Source: Chersky-840 sp035604715 (GTDB taxonomy: Bacteria > Actinomycetota > Acidimicrobiia > Acidimicrobiales > UBA8190). Taken from it: a DNA stretch of 64,000 nt. The DNA is taken from assembly GCA_963731665.1 (NCBI GenBank), contig CAVSWP010000006.1:1-64000 (forward strand). Reading direction: 5' to 3'. Positions 41,387-49,984 of this stretch are shown here, in pieces. The notes beneath the pieces are model-generated. The model saw nothing but the letters and a program-made list of their open reading frames with translations. It did no database searches and was not told the DNA's origin. The position numbers and the translations under genes were made by a program. The first letter of the stretch is position 1. Each line of letters begins with the position of its first letter.

Positions 41387-42601
41387 CTAGGGCGCCAGGT
41401 GATCGAGCCCGAAGAGCCGGATGGCGTTGCCCCGGACGATCTTGCGGCGCGTCTCGTCGTCGAGGTGCGCCATCTGGCGCTCGGCGATCTCCTTGGTGTG
41501 GGGCCAGGTGGAGTCCGAGTGAGGATAGTCGGACTCGTAGGTGATGTTGTCGGCCCCGATCTCCTCGACCGAGCGCAACCCGTGGGCGTCGTCGAAGAAA
41601 CAGCCGTAGACCTGGCGGCGGAAGTACGTCGAGGGGGGCTCGGGAACCTTGTCGGCCACCCCGCCCCACCCGCGGTTCTCCTCCCACACCTTGTCGGCCC
41701 GCTCCAAGATGTATGGGATCCAACCGATCTGGCCCTCGGAGTAGGCCAGCATCAGCGTGGGGAAGCGCACCAGCACCCCCGAAAACAAGAAGTCCACCAA
41801 CGAGAACGTGGCGTTGGTGTGCGTCAGCGTCGACCCCACCGCCGGGGGGGCGTCGGCCGACGTGGAGGGCATCTTCGACGACGAGCCGATGTGCATGTTG
41901 ACCACGGTCTCGGTCTCCGCGCAGGCCCGGAAGAAGGGGTCCCAGTACTGGTCGGGGTCATGCACCGAGGGAAGCCCGAGGAAGGGGGGGATCTCGCTGA
42001 AGCACACCGCCTTCACCCCGCGTGCCGCGTTGCGGCGCACCTCGGCGGCGGCGAGCCCGGCGTCCCACAGCGGGATCAGGCACAACGGGATGAGCCGGCC
42101 CGACGACTCGGCGCACCACTCCTCGACCATCCAGTCGTTGTAGGCCCGCACGCACAGCAGGGCGAGCTCCTTGTCCTGGGCCTCGGTGAAGGTCTGCCCG
42201 CAGAACCGGGGGAACGTCGGGAAGCACAGCGACGCCTCGAGGTGATTGAGGTCCATGTCCTCGAGCCGGGGCTTCACCTGGTGGGCGCCGGGACGCATGT
42301 CGTCGTAGGTCACCCCGGTGATGGTCACCTCGTCGCGCGGCACGCCCACGGCGGCGTCGAGACGGAGCAGGGGCCGGCGCAACTCCTCGTAGTACCACCA
42401 GTCGGTCGGCACCCCTTCGGAGCCGGGCTCCACCGTGAGCTTGCCGCCCACGAACGTGATCTCGCCCATGGGCGCCCGGACGATGCGGGGCCCGATCTCC
42501 TGGTACTTGGCGGGAAGCCGTTCGCTCCATACGTCGGCGGGCTCCACCACGTGGTCGTCGACGGAGATGATCAACGGCAGCTCGGCCACGCGAGCGAGCA
42601 T
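41387..42601 (-). CDS. Amidohydrolase family 2 (ACMSD-like TIM barrel)
   Basis: About 404 residues. The N-terminus LIISVDDHVVEPADVW carries an amidohydrolase-2 metal motif in variant form (DDHVVEP instead of DxHxH), with NMHIGSSS near 240 and DNITYESDYPHSDSTWPH near 355 giving further ligands (SDYPHSDS is a family hallmark). Members decarboxylate or hydrolyse carboxylated rings. The ATG at 42601 is only 11 bases from the palindrome CTGACGGCGTGTCAG; a GTG at 42607 is also in frame. It is first in an operon with two acyl-CoA dehydrogenases and an LLM oxidoreductase, suggesting a catabolic role. Confidence 0.9.
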   Translation of the reverse strand: MLARVAELPLIISVDDHVVEPADVWSERLPAKYQEIGPRIVRAPMGEITFVGGKLTVEPGSEGVPTDWWYYEELRRPLLRLDAAVGVPRDEVTITGVTYDDMRPGAHQVKPRLEDMDLNHLEASLCFPTFPRFCGQTFTEAQDKELALLCVRAYNDWMVEEWCAESSGRLIPLCLIPLWDAGLAAAEVRRNAARGVKAVCFSEIPPFLGLPSVHDPDQYWDPFFRACAETETVVNMHIGSSSKMPSTSADAPPAVGSTLTHTNATFSLVDFLFSGVLVRFPTLMLAYSEGQIGWIPYILERADKVWEENRGWGGVADKVPEPPSTYFRRQVYGCFFDDAHGLRSVEEIGADNITYESDYPHSDSTWPHTKEIAERQMAHLDDETRRKIVRGNAIRLFGLDHLAP

Positions 42602-42611
42602 AGCCACCGTT

Positions 42612-42626
42612 CTGACGGCGTGTCAG
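42612..42626. promoter_or_regulatory. Palindromic operator CTGACGGCGTGTCAG (copy 3)
   Basis: Its reverse complement, CTGACACGCCGTCAG, differs from copy 2 (CTGACATGCCGTCAG) at a single base. It lies between the divergent amidohydrolase and TANGO2-family genes, 11 bases before the amidohydrolase ATG and 30 bases before the other start. Confidence 0.6.
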
Positions 42627-42655
42627 TTTGCAGTGGCAGCACTACCCTGACCGCG

Positions 42656-43471
42656 ATGTGCCTGCTCGTGGTGGTGTCGCGCCTCGACCCCGGAGCACCG
42701 CTGGTGGTCGGAGCCAACCGCGACGAACGCCTGGATCGCCCGGCCTCAGCCATGACGGTGTTGCGGGCCTCGAGCCCGCGCGTCCTGGGCGGACGCGACC
42801 AACAAGGCGGTGGGACATGGCTGGCGGTCAACGAGGACGGGGTGGTGGCGGGGCTCACCAATCGTCCGTCACCGCAGGGGCGCGACCCCGACAAACGGTC
42901 GCGCGGTGAGCTCCCCTTGGCGCTGGCCGTCCACCGTGACGCCGCCTCGGCGGTGGCTGATTTCACGGCGCGGTTGCGCCCGGCCCACTACAACCCGGCG
43001 TGGCTCCTCGTGGGCGACCGCACCTCGCTGTTCGCCCTCGACATGACCGGGTCCGGTGACGCCGTGGCGAGTGTCGAACGACTCGGCCCCGGAGTCCACG
43101 TCCTGGAGAACACCGCCCTCCACGCCCCCTCGGTCAAGGCGGACCACATACGGGGCCTGCTCGGGGACATCGGTGCGCTGCGGGGCGAGGCCCTCGTCGA
43201 GCGGGTCCGTACTGTGCTCGTGGACCACAGCGTGCCCGACTCCGAGGATCGTGCCGACACCCAGACCGATGCGGTGGCCGAGGCCGACGGCGCCCGGAGC
43301 AGGCCGGTCGAGACCCTGGCGGCCTGCGTCCACACCGACGAGTACGGCACGCGGTCGTCCACCGTGGTGCGCGTGCCCACGGCGTCAGGCCGTCGGCCCC
43401 AGGTGCTCGTGGCCGACGGGCACCCCTGCGAGTTCCCCTTCGTCGACGTCACGGACCTCTTCGAGCCCTGA
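42656..43471 (+). CDS. NRDE/TANGO2-family protein
   Basis: A 271-residue member of the TANGO2 (NRDE) family. It starts MCLLVVV, with Cys2 in the position of an N-terminal nucleophile, and has the hallmark GANRDERLDRP at residue 19. Also present are RVLGGRDQQGGGTWLAVNEDG near 42 and GLTNRPSPQG near 65. The family is implicated in acyl-CoA/lipid and haem homeostasis, with no settled enzyme activity. It is divergent from the amidohydrolase operon and shares the palindromic site, which may tie it to catabolic control. Confidence 0.92.
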   Translation: MCLLVVVSRLDPGAPLVVGANRDERLDRPASAMTVLRASSPRVLGGRDQQGGGTWLAVNEDGVVAGLTNRPSPQGRDPDKRSRGELPLALAVHRDAASAVADFTARLRPAHYNPAWLLVGDRTSLFALDMTGSGDAVASVERLGPGVHVLENTALHAPSVKADHIRGLLGDIGALRGEALVERVRTVLVDHSVPDSEDRADTQTDAVAEADGARSRPVETLAACVHTDEYGTRSSTVVRVPTASGRRPQVLVADGHPCEFPFVDVTDLFEP

Positions 43472-43520
43472 CGGGCCACGGTGAACGGGCCCGAGACGGC
43501 CTGTCAGAGGCGAACCGGGA

Positions 43521-43649
43521 CTACTTGCTGTCCCAGCCCTTCCGGGCCTGCTTCTGCTCGGCCTGCTTCTGATGCTTGGCCGCCCTCTTCTCCTTGAGGC
43601 TCCGGCCCGGCTTCTTCGATTCAGCGGACGGTCTTGACTTCTCTGCCAT
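43521..43649 (-). CDS. Very small, highly basic conserved protein
   Basis: A 42-residue ORF starting MAEKSRPSAESKKPGRSL and ending KQARKGWDSK, more than one third Lys/Arg with many Ala/Gln/Glu, so mostly a charged helix. It resembles the short basic KSLKEKRAAKK-type proteins found widely in actinobacteria, whose function is unknown (nucleic acid or ribosome association is a guess). It lies in the gap between the TANGO2-family gene, which converges on it, and the SnoaL gene. Confidence 0.7.
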   Translation of the reverse strand: MAEKSRPSAESKKPGRSLKEKRAAKHQKQAEQKQARKGWDSK

Positions 43650-43755
43650 GCGCCCAGCCTACGACGAGTTCGGGCGCGCCGGTGTCACCTGCCCGATGAG
43701 CCCACTACCTTCTGTTCGAGCTTCCGATGAACGGCACCCGATGGGAGGGCACGGG

Positions 43756-44187
43756 ATGAGCTCGGCACCATCCGACTTGCGCAGCCGGCGGGAGGCCGTG
43801 GTGCGCGAGCACATGGCCTCGGAGAACGAGCACCGCTTCGACGACACCCTGGCCACCTTCACCCATCCCCGCTACGAGCTCATCGGCACCGGACAGGTCT
43901 ACGACGGCACCGAGGAGGTGACGCAGTACTACGCCCGGTCCCGGGCGGTGTTCCCCGACCAGCGCAACGAGGTCCGCTCCGTGCTCAGCGCGCCCGACAC
44001 CGTAGTGGTGGAGTTCGACCTGCTCGGAACGCACCTGGGCTCTCTCACCGGCGAGGAGCCCACGGGCAAGTCCTTCCGCTGCCCCATGGTAGCGCTCTTC
44101 GAATTCGAGGCCGGGGGCGACGGCATCGTGTGCGAGCGCGTCTACTTCGACTCCGAGACGATCTACGGCCAGCTCCGCGACCCCTAG
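43756..44187 (+). CDS. SnoaL-like (NTF2-fold) protein
   Basis: A 143-residue protein of the SnoaL polyketide-cyclase/NTF2 fold. HRFDDTLATFTHPRYELIG near 30, VYDGTEEVTQYYARSRAVFPD near 55, and VALFEFEAGGDGIVCERVYFD near 120 follow the family pattern of a cone-shaped barrel. The ATG at 43756 follows GGGAGGG. Members act as isomerases, cyclases or hydratases or simply bind ligands; the substrate is unknown. Confidence 0.85.
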   Translation: MSSAPSDLRSRREAVVREHMASENEHRFDDTLATFTHPRYELIGTGQVYDGTEEVTQYYARSRAVFPDQRNEVRSVLSAPDTVVVEFDLLGTHLGSLTGEEPTGKSFRCPMVALFEFEAGGDGIVCERVYFDSETIYGQLRDP

Positions 44188-44248
44188 CGATGAATGGTGG
44201 TGGACCGGCCCGTTTCAACCACGAGGCGAACGACACAGGAGGCGGAAC

Positions 44249-44851
44249 ATGGGCGACGTCGTGGTCGGGCTCTCGATGTCCCTGGACGGCTTCATCGCCG
44301 GAGCCAACGACGGTCCGGGTAACCCGCTCGGCGACGGTGGCGCCAGGCTCTTCGACTGGTGGTCGGCCGGCACCGAGACCCTGGGCGCCGACGACCGCTT
44401 CCGGCCCCCGGCGCGCAGCCGCGCCGTGGTGGAGGAGATGTTCGACTGCGGGGCCGTCATCACCGGGAGGCGGACCTTCGACATCGCCGACGGTTGGGGC
44501 GGCCACCATCCCGTGGGCGCCCCCTTCTTCCTGCTGACCCACGACCCCCCCGGGCGCCACGTCGGCCCAGGCACCGATGGAACCGTCGTCACCGACGGCA
44601 TCGAGAGCGCCCTCGAGCAGGCCCGCGCCGTGGCCGGTGACCGCGACATCGCCGTGGGAGCCGCCCAAGTCGCCCAGCAATACCTGAACGCCGGCCTCCT
44701 CGACGTGGTCCATCTCAACCTCGTCCCCGTCCTCCTCGGCGCCGGCGTTCGTCTCTTCGCCAACCTCAAGCGCCACCCGCGGGACCTCGAGTGCACCCGC
44801 GTGGTCGAGTCCGACGGCGTCACCCACCTCCGCTACCGCGTGATGAAGTAG
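44249..44851 (+). CDS. Dihydrofolate reductase-like (RibD C-terminal domain) protein
   Basis: A 200-residue protein of the RibD_C/DHFR-fold family. VVVGLSMSLDGFIAGAND at the N-terminus, CGAVITGRRTFDIADGWGG near 72 and GAAQVAQQYLNAGLLDVVHL near 135 match. It is most like the YyaP/YwjB group rather than true DHFR. Probably an NADPH-dependent reductase of unknown substrate. A GGAGG ribosome binding site precedes the ATG. Its 3' end abuts the convergent acyl-CoA dehydrogenase gene. Confidence 0.9.
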   Translation: MGDVVVGLSMSLDGFIAGANDGPGNPLGDGGARLFDWWSAGTETLGADDRFRPPARSRAVVEEMFDCGAVITGRRTFDIADGWGGHHPVGAPFFLLTHDPPGRHVGPGTDGTVVTDGIESALEQARAVAGDRDIAVGAAQVAQQYLNAGLLDVVHLNLVPVLLGAGVRLFANLKRHPRDLECTRVVESDGVTHLRYRVMK

Positions 44852-44852
44852 T

Positions 44853-45886
44853 TCAGGCCCGGCGACCGACAAGGATCTCGAGCACCCGGGCCCGGTGGGC
44901 GGCGGCGTCGCCCCACGCCGCGGCGAGCGCCCAGGCCCGTTTCATCCAGAGGTGCAGGTCGTGCTCCCACGTGTACCCGATGGCGCCGTGCACCTGTAGG
45001 GCGGTGCGCGCCGCCACCGTGGCCGCCTCCGACGCCATGGCTTTGGCCATCGAGGCGTGCAACCTGGCATCGGGATCACCTTCCGAAAGGCTCCAAGCAG
45101 CGCGGTACACGACGGGCCGGGCGAACTCCACCCGCACCAGGGCGTTAACCAGATGGTGCTTCACGGCCTGGAACGACCCGATGGGCTTCCCGAACTGCGA
45201 CCGCTGTCCGGCGTAGAGGGCGGCCATCGAGATCAGCCGGTCGGCCACCCCCACCAGCACCGCCCCGGTGCCCATGGCGGCGCGGTCCTCCAGGGCGGTG
45301 ACGAACCCCTCGGCTTCGAAACCCGAGACCACCAGTGTCGCCGGGGACGGCTCCCAGTCGACCTTCGCCAATCGCCGCGACCCGTCGAGCACGGGCCTCG
45401 GCGTCAGCACCACCCCGGCCGCGGGCACGGCGTGCAGCTCGCCCTCGCGCTCGAGCAACAGGAGGTCGGCACCCTGGGCGCCGGGCACGGCGGGCATCGA
45501 TGCCGTCCCTACGGCGATGGCGGCCGCCCCCGTGGCCACGGCCTCGAGCCAGCGCGCCCGCAGGACCTCGCCCTGGGCGCCGGGCGCCTGCACCAATACG
45601 GGCACCCCGAGGGCCGTGGTCTCGACCAGGGGCTCGGGCAGCCCGGCCCGGCCGGCCTCCTCCAACAGTCCCACCAGGTCCACCAGCCCCAGGCCCATCC
45701 CGCCGTGCTCCTCGGGCACGGTGAGCCCCACCACACCCATCTCGGCCAGCGCCTCGTAGCGGGGCCTCGACCACCCCAGCGGTGAGGCCCAGGCCTCTCG
45801 GAGCGCGCCGGGGGGCACTCCTTCTCGGCGAAGGCCCGCAGCTGGGCGCGGAATTCGAGCTGATGTTCGTCGAACCCGAACTGCAC
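44853..45886 (-). pseudogene. Acyl-CoA dehydrogenase small subunit with one frameshift
   Basis: Homologous in layout to the 39.1 kb small subunit. The N-terminus VQFGFDEHQLEFRAQLRAF starts at GTG 45886 and runs to AEKECPP. The rest (GALREAWASPLGWSRPRYEA, later SQFGKPIGSFQAVKHHLVN and QVHGAIGYTWEHDLHLWM) is in another frame. The break falls in a run of six G at 45810-45815 (C on the coding strand); one more C would restore a single reading frame of about 344 residues. All other conserved blocks are intact, so this is either a recent slip or a sequencing error. It follows the large-subunit gene by 11 bases. Confidence 0.85.
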
Positions 45887-45897
45887 GGCCCCGGCCC

Positions 45898-47094
45898 TCA
45901 GCCCCGGGGCAGCCCGAGCACACGCTCGGCCACCACGTTGCGCTGGATCTCGTTGGTCCCGGCATAGATCGGCCCGGCCAGGGCGAAGAGAAACCCGTCG
46001 AGCCACGGGGACGGCCGTCCCTCCTGATCGAGCATCTCCGCCTCGGAGCCCAGCAGCGCCAGTGCCGTGGTGTGGACGAGCAGGTCGGTCTCCGACCAGA
46101 ACAGTTTGTTCATCGACGCCTCGGGGCCCACCCCGGCGCCGGCCACCAGGCGCGTGGCAGTCCAGTAGGTGTGCAGCCGGTAGGCCTCGGCATCGATCAC
46201 CGCCCGGGCCACATTGTCGGCGCACCGGACGGCCCGTCCCCGGTCCCGGTCGCCGTCGGCCCGGGCCGTGCGGCGGTAGAGCTCCACCAGGCGCGCCGCC
46301 GCCTCGGTGTAGCGCGCCGGGCTGCGCAGCGACAGGCCCCGCTCGGACCCCGCCGTGGCCATGGCCACGCGCCAGCCCTCACCCACCTGGCCGAGCACCT
46401 GGGCGGCGGGGACCTCCACGTCCTCGAAGAACACCTCGGCAAACCCGGTCTCGCCGTCGAGCTGGGCGATGGGCCGGACCGTGACCCCGGGGCTGTTCAT
46501 CGGCACCAGGAAATAGGTGAGCCCCCGGTGGCGCTCGGCCACGGGGTCCGAGCGGAACAACCCGAAGATCCAGTGGGCGAAGGCACCGCGCGAGCACCAT
46601 GTCTTCTGCCCGTTGAGCACCCAGGTGTCGCTTTGTGCCGGCGACCGGGTGGCCCGGCTGCGGATGGCGGCCAGATCGCTCCCGGCGTCGGGCTCGGACC
46701 AACCCTGGCACCAGACTTCCTCGCCCGAGGCCATAGGAAGGAGATAGCGCGCCCTCTGCTCGGCGGTCCCGAACTCGAAGAGCGTGGGTGCCAAGAGGAA
46801 GATGCCGTTCTGCCCCACCCGGGTGGGAGCCCCGGCGCGGTAGTACTCCTCCTCGAAGATGAGCCACTCCCACAGTCCGGCCCCGCGCCCGCCGTACTCG
46901 ACGGGCCACGACACCACCGACCAACCGGCCTCGAACATGGTTCGCTCCCAGGCTCGGTGAGCCTCGAAGCCCGCCGCGGTGTCCAGCGACGGCAGGGGGC
47001 CGGTCCCCTTCGACGCCGAGGGGGCGTTGGCCTCGAGCCATCCCCGGGCCTCGGCTCGGAACCGGTCCTGCTCAGGCGTGAAACGGAGATCCAT
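45898..47094 (-). CDS. Acyl-CoA dehydrogenase, large subunit of a heteromeric type
   Basis: A 398-residue acyl-CoA dehydrogenase. VWCQGWSEPDAGSDLAAIRS near 125, WVLNGQKTWCSRGAFAHW near 155 and the C-terminal AGPIYAGTNEIQRNVVAERV match the FadE family. The ATG at 47094 (MDLRFTPEQDRFRAE) is clear; the open frame further upstream is not conserved. With the following gene it forms the second heteromeric-type pair in the window. The promoter region contains CTGACACAGGGTTTG (47107-47121), which keeps only one half of the palindrome found at three other promoters. Confidence 0.93.
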   Translation of the reverse strand: MDLRFTPEQDRFRAEARGWLEANAPSASKGTGPLPSLDTAAGFEAHRAWERTMFEAGWSVVSWPVEYGGRGAGLWEWLIFEEEYYRAGAPTRVGQNGIFLLAPTLFEFGTAEQRARYLLPMASGEEVWCQGWSEPDAGSDLAAIRSRATRSPAQSDTWVLNGQKTWCSRGAFAHWIFGLFRSDPVAERHRGLTYFLVPMNSPGVTVRPIAQLDGETGFAEVFFEDVEVPAAQVLGQVGEGWRVAMATAGSERGLSLRSPARYTEAAARLVELYRRTARADGDRDRGRAVRCADNVARAVIDAEAYRLHTYWTATRLVAGAGVGPEASMNKLFWSETDLLVHTTALALLGSEAEMLDQEGRPSPWLDGFLFALAGPIYAGTNEIQRNVVAERVLGLPRG

Positions 47095-47261
47095 GGAACG
47101 ACGAATCTGACACAGGGTTTGCGCCTCAGGCAAAGGGCGCGACATGCCGATACAAAGGACAAAGCCCTCGAGAGGGCACGGCCGGCTGTTTCCCCCGGGG
47201 TCCAAGGTGAGCTCCCAGTCGACGGAGCTCGACGCGACCTCTCCCAGCGGAAACGACAGCC

Positions 47262-49436
47262 ATGGCGCCAGAACCAGTCGTTGCGACGATCGACGAGACG
47301 AACCTCGCCGCCCCCGGCGGGCCAGCACGCACCTGGAGCCTCCGACGCGAGTGGGGCCGCGCCTTCACAATCATCCTGGCCTTGTTGCTCGTCGCCAGCA
47401 TCGGGATCTTCGCCGGCGTCCGCCATCTCGCCGACCAGTACGGCAACACGGCTCACGACCTCGATCTGGAGATGACCACCATCGCCTCCCTGGACGCGGC
47501 GGTCTCCGCCCACGAGTACGCGGCCCACCAACTGCTCAACGGCGCGCCCAGCCCGGGGACCTTCCTCGAAGCGCAACTAGACCTCTCCGACGCCTTCACC
47601 GACGCCCGCACCGTGTTCCCGAGCGGCGACGTGGCGCGCATCCTGGCCCGGGCCCGCGCCGCCTGGCAGCTGTCGATGACCAAGGCCGGGCTGTGGGGGG
47701 TCCCCGTGATCACCTTCGTCCGTCCCGCTAGTTCCACCGTCGACGAGCAGACCCAGGTCACCCTGGGGGCGGACGGCGACGCCGCCCGGGCGCTGTTGGC
47801 CGATCTCCAACAACCCTCCCTAGTGGCCATGCGCGCCGATCTCGCCAACAACGCCGGCCTGGAGCGGCTGTTGTGGGTCGCGCTGACCACCATGTTCGGC
47901 CTGGCAGTTTGCGTGACGGTGTATTTCCGCCGGCGCATGACCAAGGACCTCCTCCGACCTGTGGCCCGACTGCACGAGGGCGTCCTGAAGCTCCAGGGGG
48001 GTCAATACGACCATCACATCGACGTGGCCCGTCACGACGAGCTCGGGGAACTCGCCGAGGCGTTCAACGCCATGTCCACCGCCCTCCACCGTGCTCACGT
48101 AGCGATGACCCTGCGGGCCACCCACGACACCCTCACCGGCCTACCCAACCGGGCGTCGTTGGCGGAACGCCTGGCGGCCTCGTTCCGTCCGGGCAGTGAG
48201 CGCCGGACCCGCCAGGAGAGCGTCCTGTTCATCGACGTCGACGACTTCAAGGACGTCAACGACTCCCTGGGACACGAGGCCGGGGACGATCTTCTGATCC
48301 AGCTGGCCCAGCGACTCAACGACTGCGTGCGCCCCGGCGACCTGGTCGCCCGTCTGGGGGGCGACGAGTTCGCCATCGTGGTCGTCGAGGACGACAACGC
48401 CTCGACCGCGGTGGAGATCGCCGAGCGGATCCTGGCCGCGCTCCGGGCCCCCTTCCTGGTACACGACACCCGGCTGGCGGTGGCCGTCAGCATCGGCATC
48501 GCCCATCGCAACCCGGACATCGCCGATGCCGATGAGATCCTCCGGCAAGCCGACTTCGCCATGTACATGGCCAAGGACGGGGGCAAGGACCGCTACCAGC
48601 TCTTCAACCCCGAGATGCACGACATCATGGTCGGGCGGGCCTCACTCAAGAAAGAGCTGGCCGTGGCCGTCACCGCCGGGCAACTCCGCCTCGAGTACCA
48701 GCCCGTCGTCGACCTCGGCACCGGGTCGATCCGCGGCGTGGAGGCGCTCGTGCGCTGGCAGCACCCCACCCTCGGTCTCCTCGCCCCCGAGACCTTCATC
48801 CCGCTGGCCGAGGAGACGGGCGACATCGACGCCATGGGTTGCTGGGTGCTCGACACCGCCGTCCGTCAGGCGGCGGTGTGGCGCCGGACGATCGACGGAT
48901 GCGCCGATCTGTGGGTGTCGGTGAATCTCTCCGCCTTCCAACTGTTCAACGCCCACAGCCGGGCCGCCATCCAGAGCATCCTGGCCGACCCGACGGTGGA
49001 CGCCTCCAAGATCGTGCTCGAGATCACCGAGACGGCGGTGGCCGTCAACGTCGAAGGCGGCATCGCCGCGCTCGAGGCCCTGAAGCTCTGTGGCGCCCGC
49101 ATCGCCATGGACGACTTCGGCACCGGCTTCTCTTCGCTCAGCACTCTCGCCAGCCTGCCCGCCGACATTCTCAAGATCGACCGTTCCTTCGTGTCCGGAC
49201 AGACCTCGGTCTCGCCCTCGGCTCCCATGTTGGAAGGCATCATGGGGCTTGCCGACAAGCTCGCCCTCGAAGTCATCGCCGAAGGCATCGAAGAGCCCGA
49301 GCAGCTGGCCCTGCTGCGCGCGATGGACTGCCATCTGGGACAGGGGTTCCTCCTGGCCCGGCCGACCACCGCGCACGGGCTCGAGGCCCTGTTGGCTTCG
49401 GGGAGGCTCTTCCCGGTCGCCGTCGCCGCACCCTGA
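47262..49436 (+). CDS. Membrane GGDEF-EAL cyclic di-GMP protein with HAMP domain
   Basis: A 724-residue sensor. Membrane helices at about 34-53 and 204-222 enclose a roughly 150-residue extracytoplasmic sensor region. A HAMP segment follows (about 222-280), then a GGDEF domain (about 290-450) with intact GGDEF at 366-370 and an inhibitory RxxD site (RPGD, 357-360), and an EAL domain (about 460-715) with VEALVRWQ, VLEITETAVA, DDFGTGFSSL and AEGIEEPEQL. Both catalytic domains look functional, so it could make and break cyclic di-GMP. Together with the HD-GYP protein this gives two turnover proteins in the window. Confidence 0.95.
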   Translation: MAPEPVVATIDETNLAAPGGPARTWSLRREWGRAFTIILALLLVASIGIFAGVRHLADQYGNTAHDLDLEMTTIASLDAAVSAHEYAAHQLLNGAPSPGTFLEAQLDLSDAFTDARTVFPSGDVARILARARAAWQLSMTKAGLWGVPVITFVRPASSTVDEQTQVTLGADGDAARALLADLQQPSLVAMRADLANNAGLERLLWVALTTMFGLAVCVTVYFRRRMTKDLLRPVARLHEGVLKLQGGQYDHHIDVARHDELGELAEAFNAMSTALHRAHVAMTLRATHDTLTGLPNRASLAERLAASFRPGSERRTRQESVLFIDVDDFKDVNDSLGHEAGDDLLIQLAQRLNDCVRPGDLVARLGGDEFAIVVVEDDNASTAVEIAERILAALRAPFLVHDTRLAVAVSIGIAHRNPDIADADEILRQADFAMYMAKDGGKDRYQLFNPEMHDIMVGRASLKKELAVAVTAGQLRLEYQPVVDLGTGSIRGVEALVRWQHPTLGLLAPETFIPLAEETGDIDAMGCWVLDTAVRQAAVWRRTIDGCADLWVSVNLSAFQLFNAHSRAAIQSILADPTVDASKIVLEITETAVAVNVEGGIAALEALKLCGARIAMDDFGTGFSSLSTLASLPADILKIDRSFVSGQTSVSPSAPMLEGIMGLADKLALEVIAEGIEEPEQLALLRAMDCHLGQGFLLARPTTAHGLEALLASGRLFPVAVAAP

Positions 49437-49457
49437 TACCCCAAGTGTCGTGATCAG

Positions 49458-49907
49458 CTACCTGGTGCGGCGGTCCACCTGAGCGAACAGACCAGTCTGT
49501 CGAACGGCGCTGGCCACGGCCGCGATCTGCGCGTCGGAATTGGCCGGGCTGACCATGAGATTGAGCGCCAGCCTGTCGGTGTTCACGACGATCGGGAAGC
49601 TGTTGGCGTAACACGCCCCGTATTGAGATTCGAGGGCGAACGCGAACTCCCCCAAGAGCACACCGATGAAGACGCCTTTCTTGGTCACGGCGGTTATCCC
49701 CAAGGACGGATGAGACGCTGTCGCGTAGGGCGGGCCCGACGTAGGAGGTCCGGGTTGGCACGACTTGTCGGTGGGCAGGGCGTACCCCACTGAACCGGGC
49801 CCGGAGGTTGCGGGGGTGGCAGTGCAGGATCCGAGGATGGCAACGAGACATAGAACGGCGCACGACTGGGCAACGACACCGCAGACGGTCCGACCGGGGA
49901 CGGTCAT
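49458..49907 (-). CDS. Putative lipoprotein of unknown function
   Basis: A 149-residue protein with a signal peptide (about 8-28) ending in a lipobox LGSC, so the mature protein is probably lipid-anchored outside. The rest has no domain I recognise; the last 60 residues (VVNTDRLALNLMVSPANSDA, then VRQTGLFAQVD) suggest a small alpha/beta fold. The ATG at 49907 is preferred over further upstream in-frame codons. It is convergent with the GGDEF-EAL gene. Confidence 0.7.
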   Translation of the reverse strand: MTVPGRTVCGVVAQSCAVLCLVAILGSCTATPATSGPGSVGYALPTDKSCQPGPPTSGPPYATASHPSLGITAVTKKGVFIGVLLGEFAFALESQYGACYANSFPIVVNTDRLALNLMVSPANSDAQIAAVASAVRQTGLFAQVDRRTR

Positions 49908-49984
49908 CGCACAACCGTAGGCGGCGTCTGCCGGAGCACGGTCGGGTAGCGAGCCCAGGCCCGACAGACGATTAGCGTGACGCC

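Noticed and set aside
39251..43471. A 1406-codon open frame on the plus strand
   Set aside because: Most of it is antisense to two acyl-CoA dehydrogenases and an amidohydrolase with clear motifs, an effect of high GC. Only its last 272 codons (from 42656) are a real gene, the TANGO2-family protein.
43493..43507. GAGACGGCCTGTCAG, 12 of 15 matches to the palindrome
   Set aside because: It sits between two converging gene ends, not at a promoter, and the left arm is damaged.
47107..47121. CTGACACAGGGTTTG before the second acyl-CoA dehydrogenase pair
   Set aside because: Only one arm of the palindrome is present, so I do not call it an operator, although its location is suggestive.
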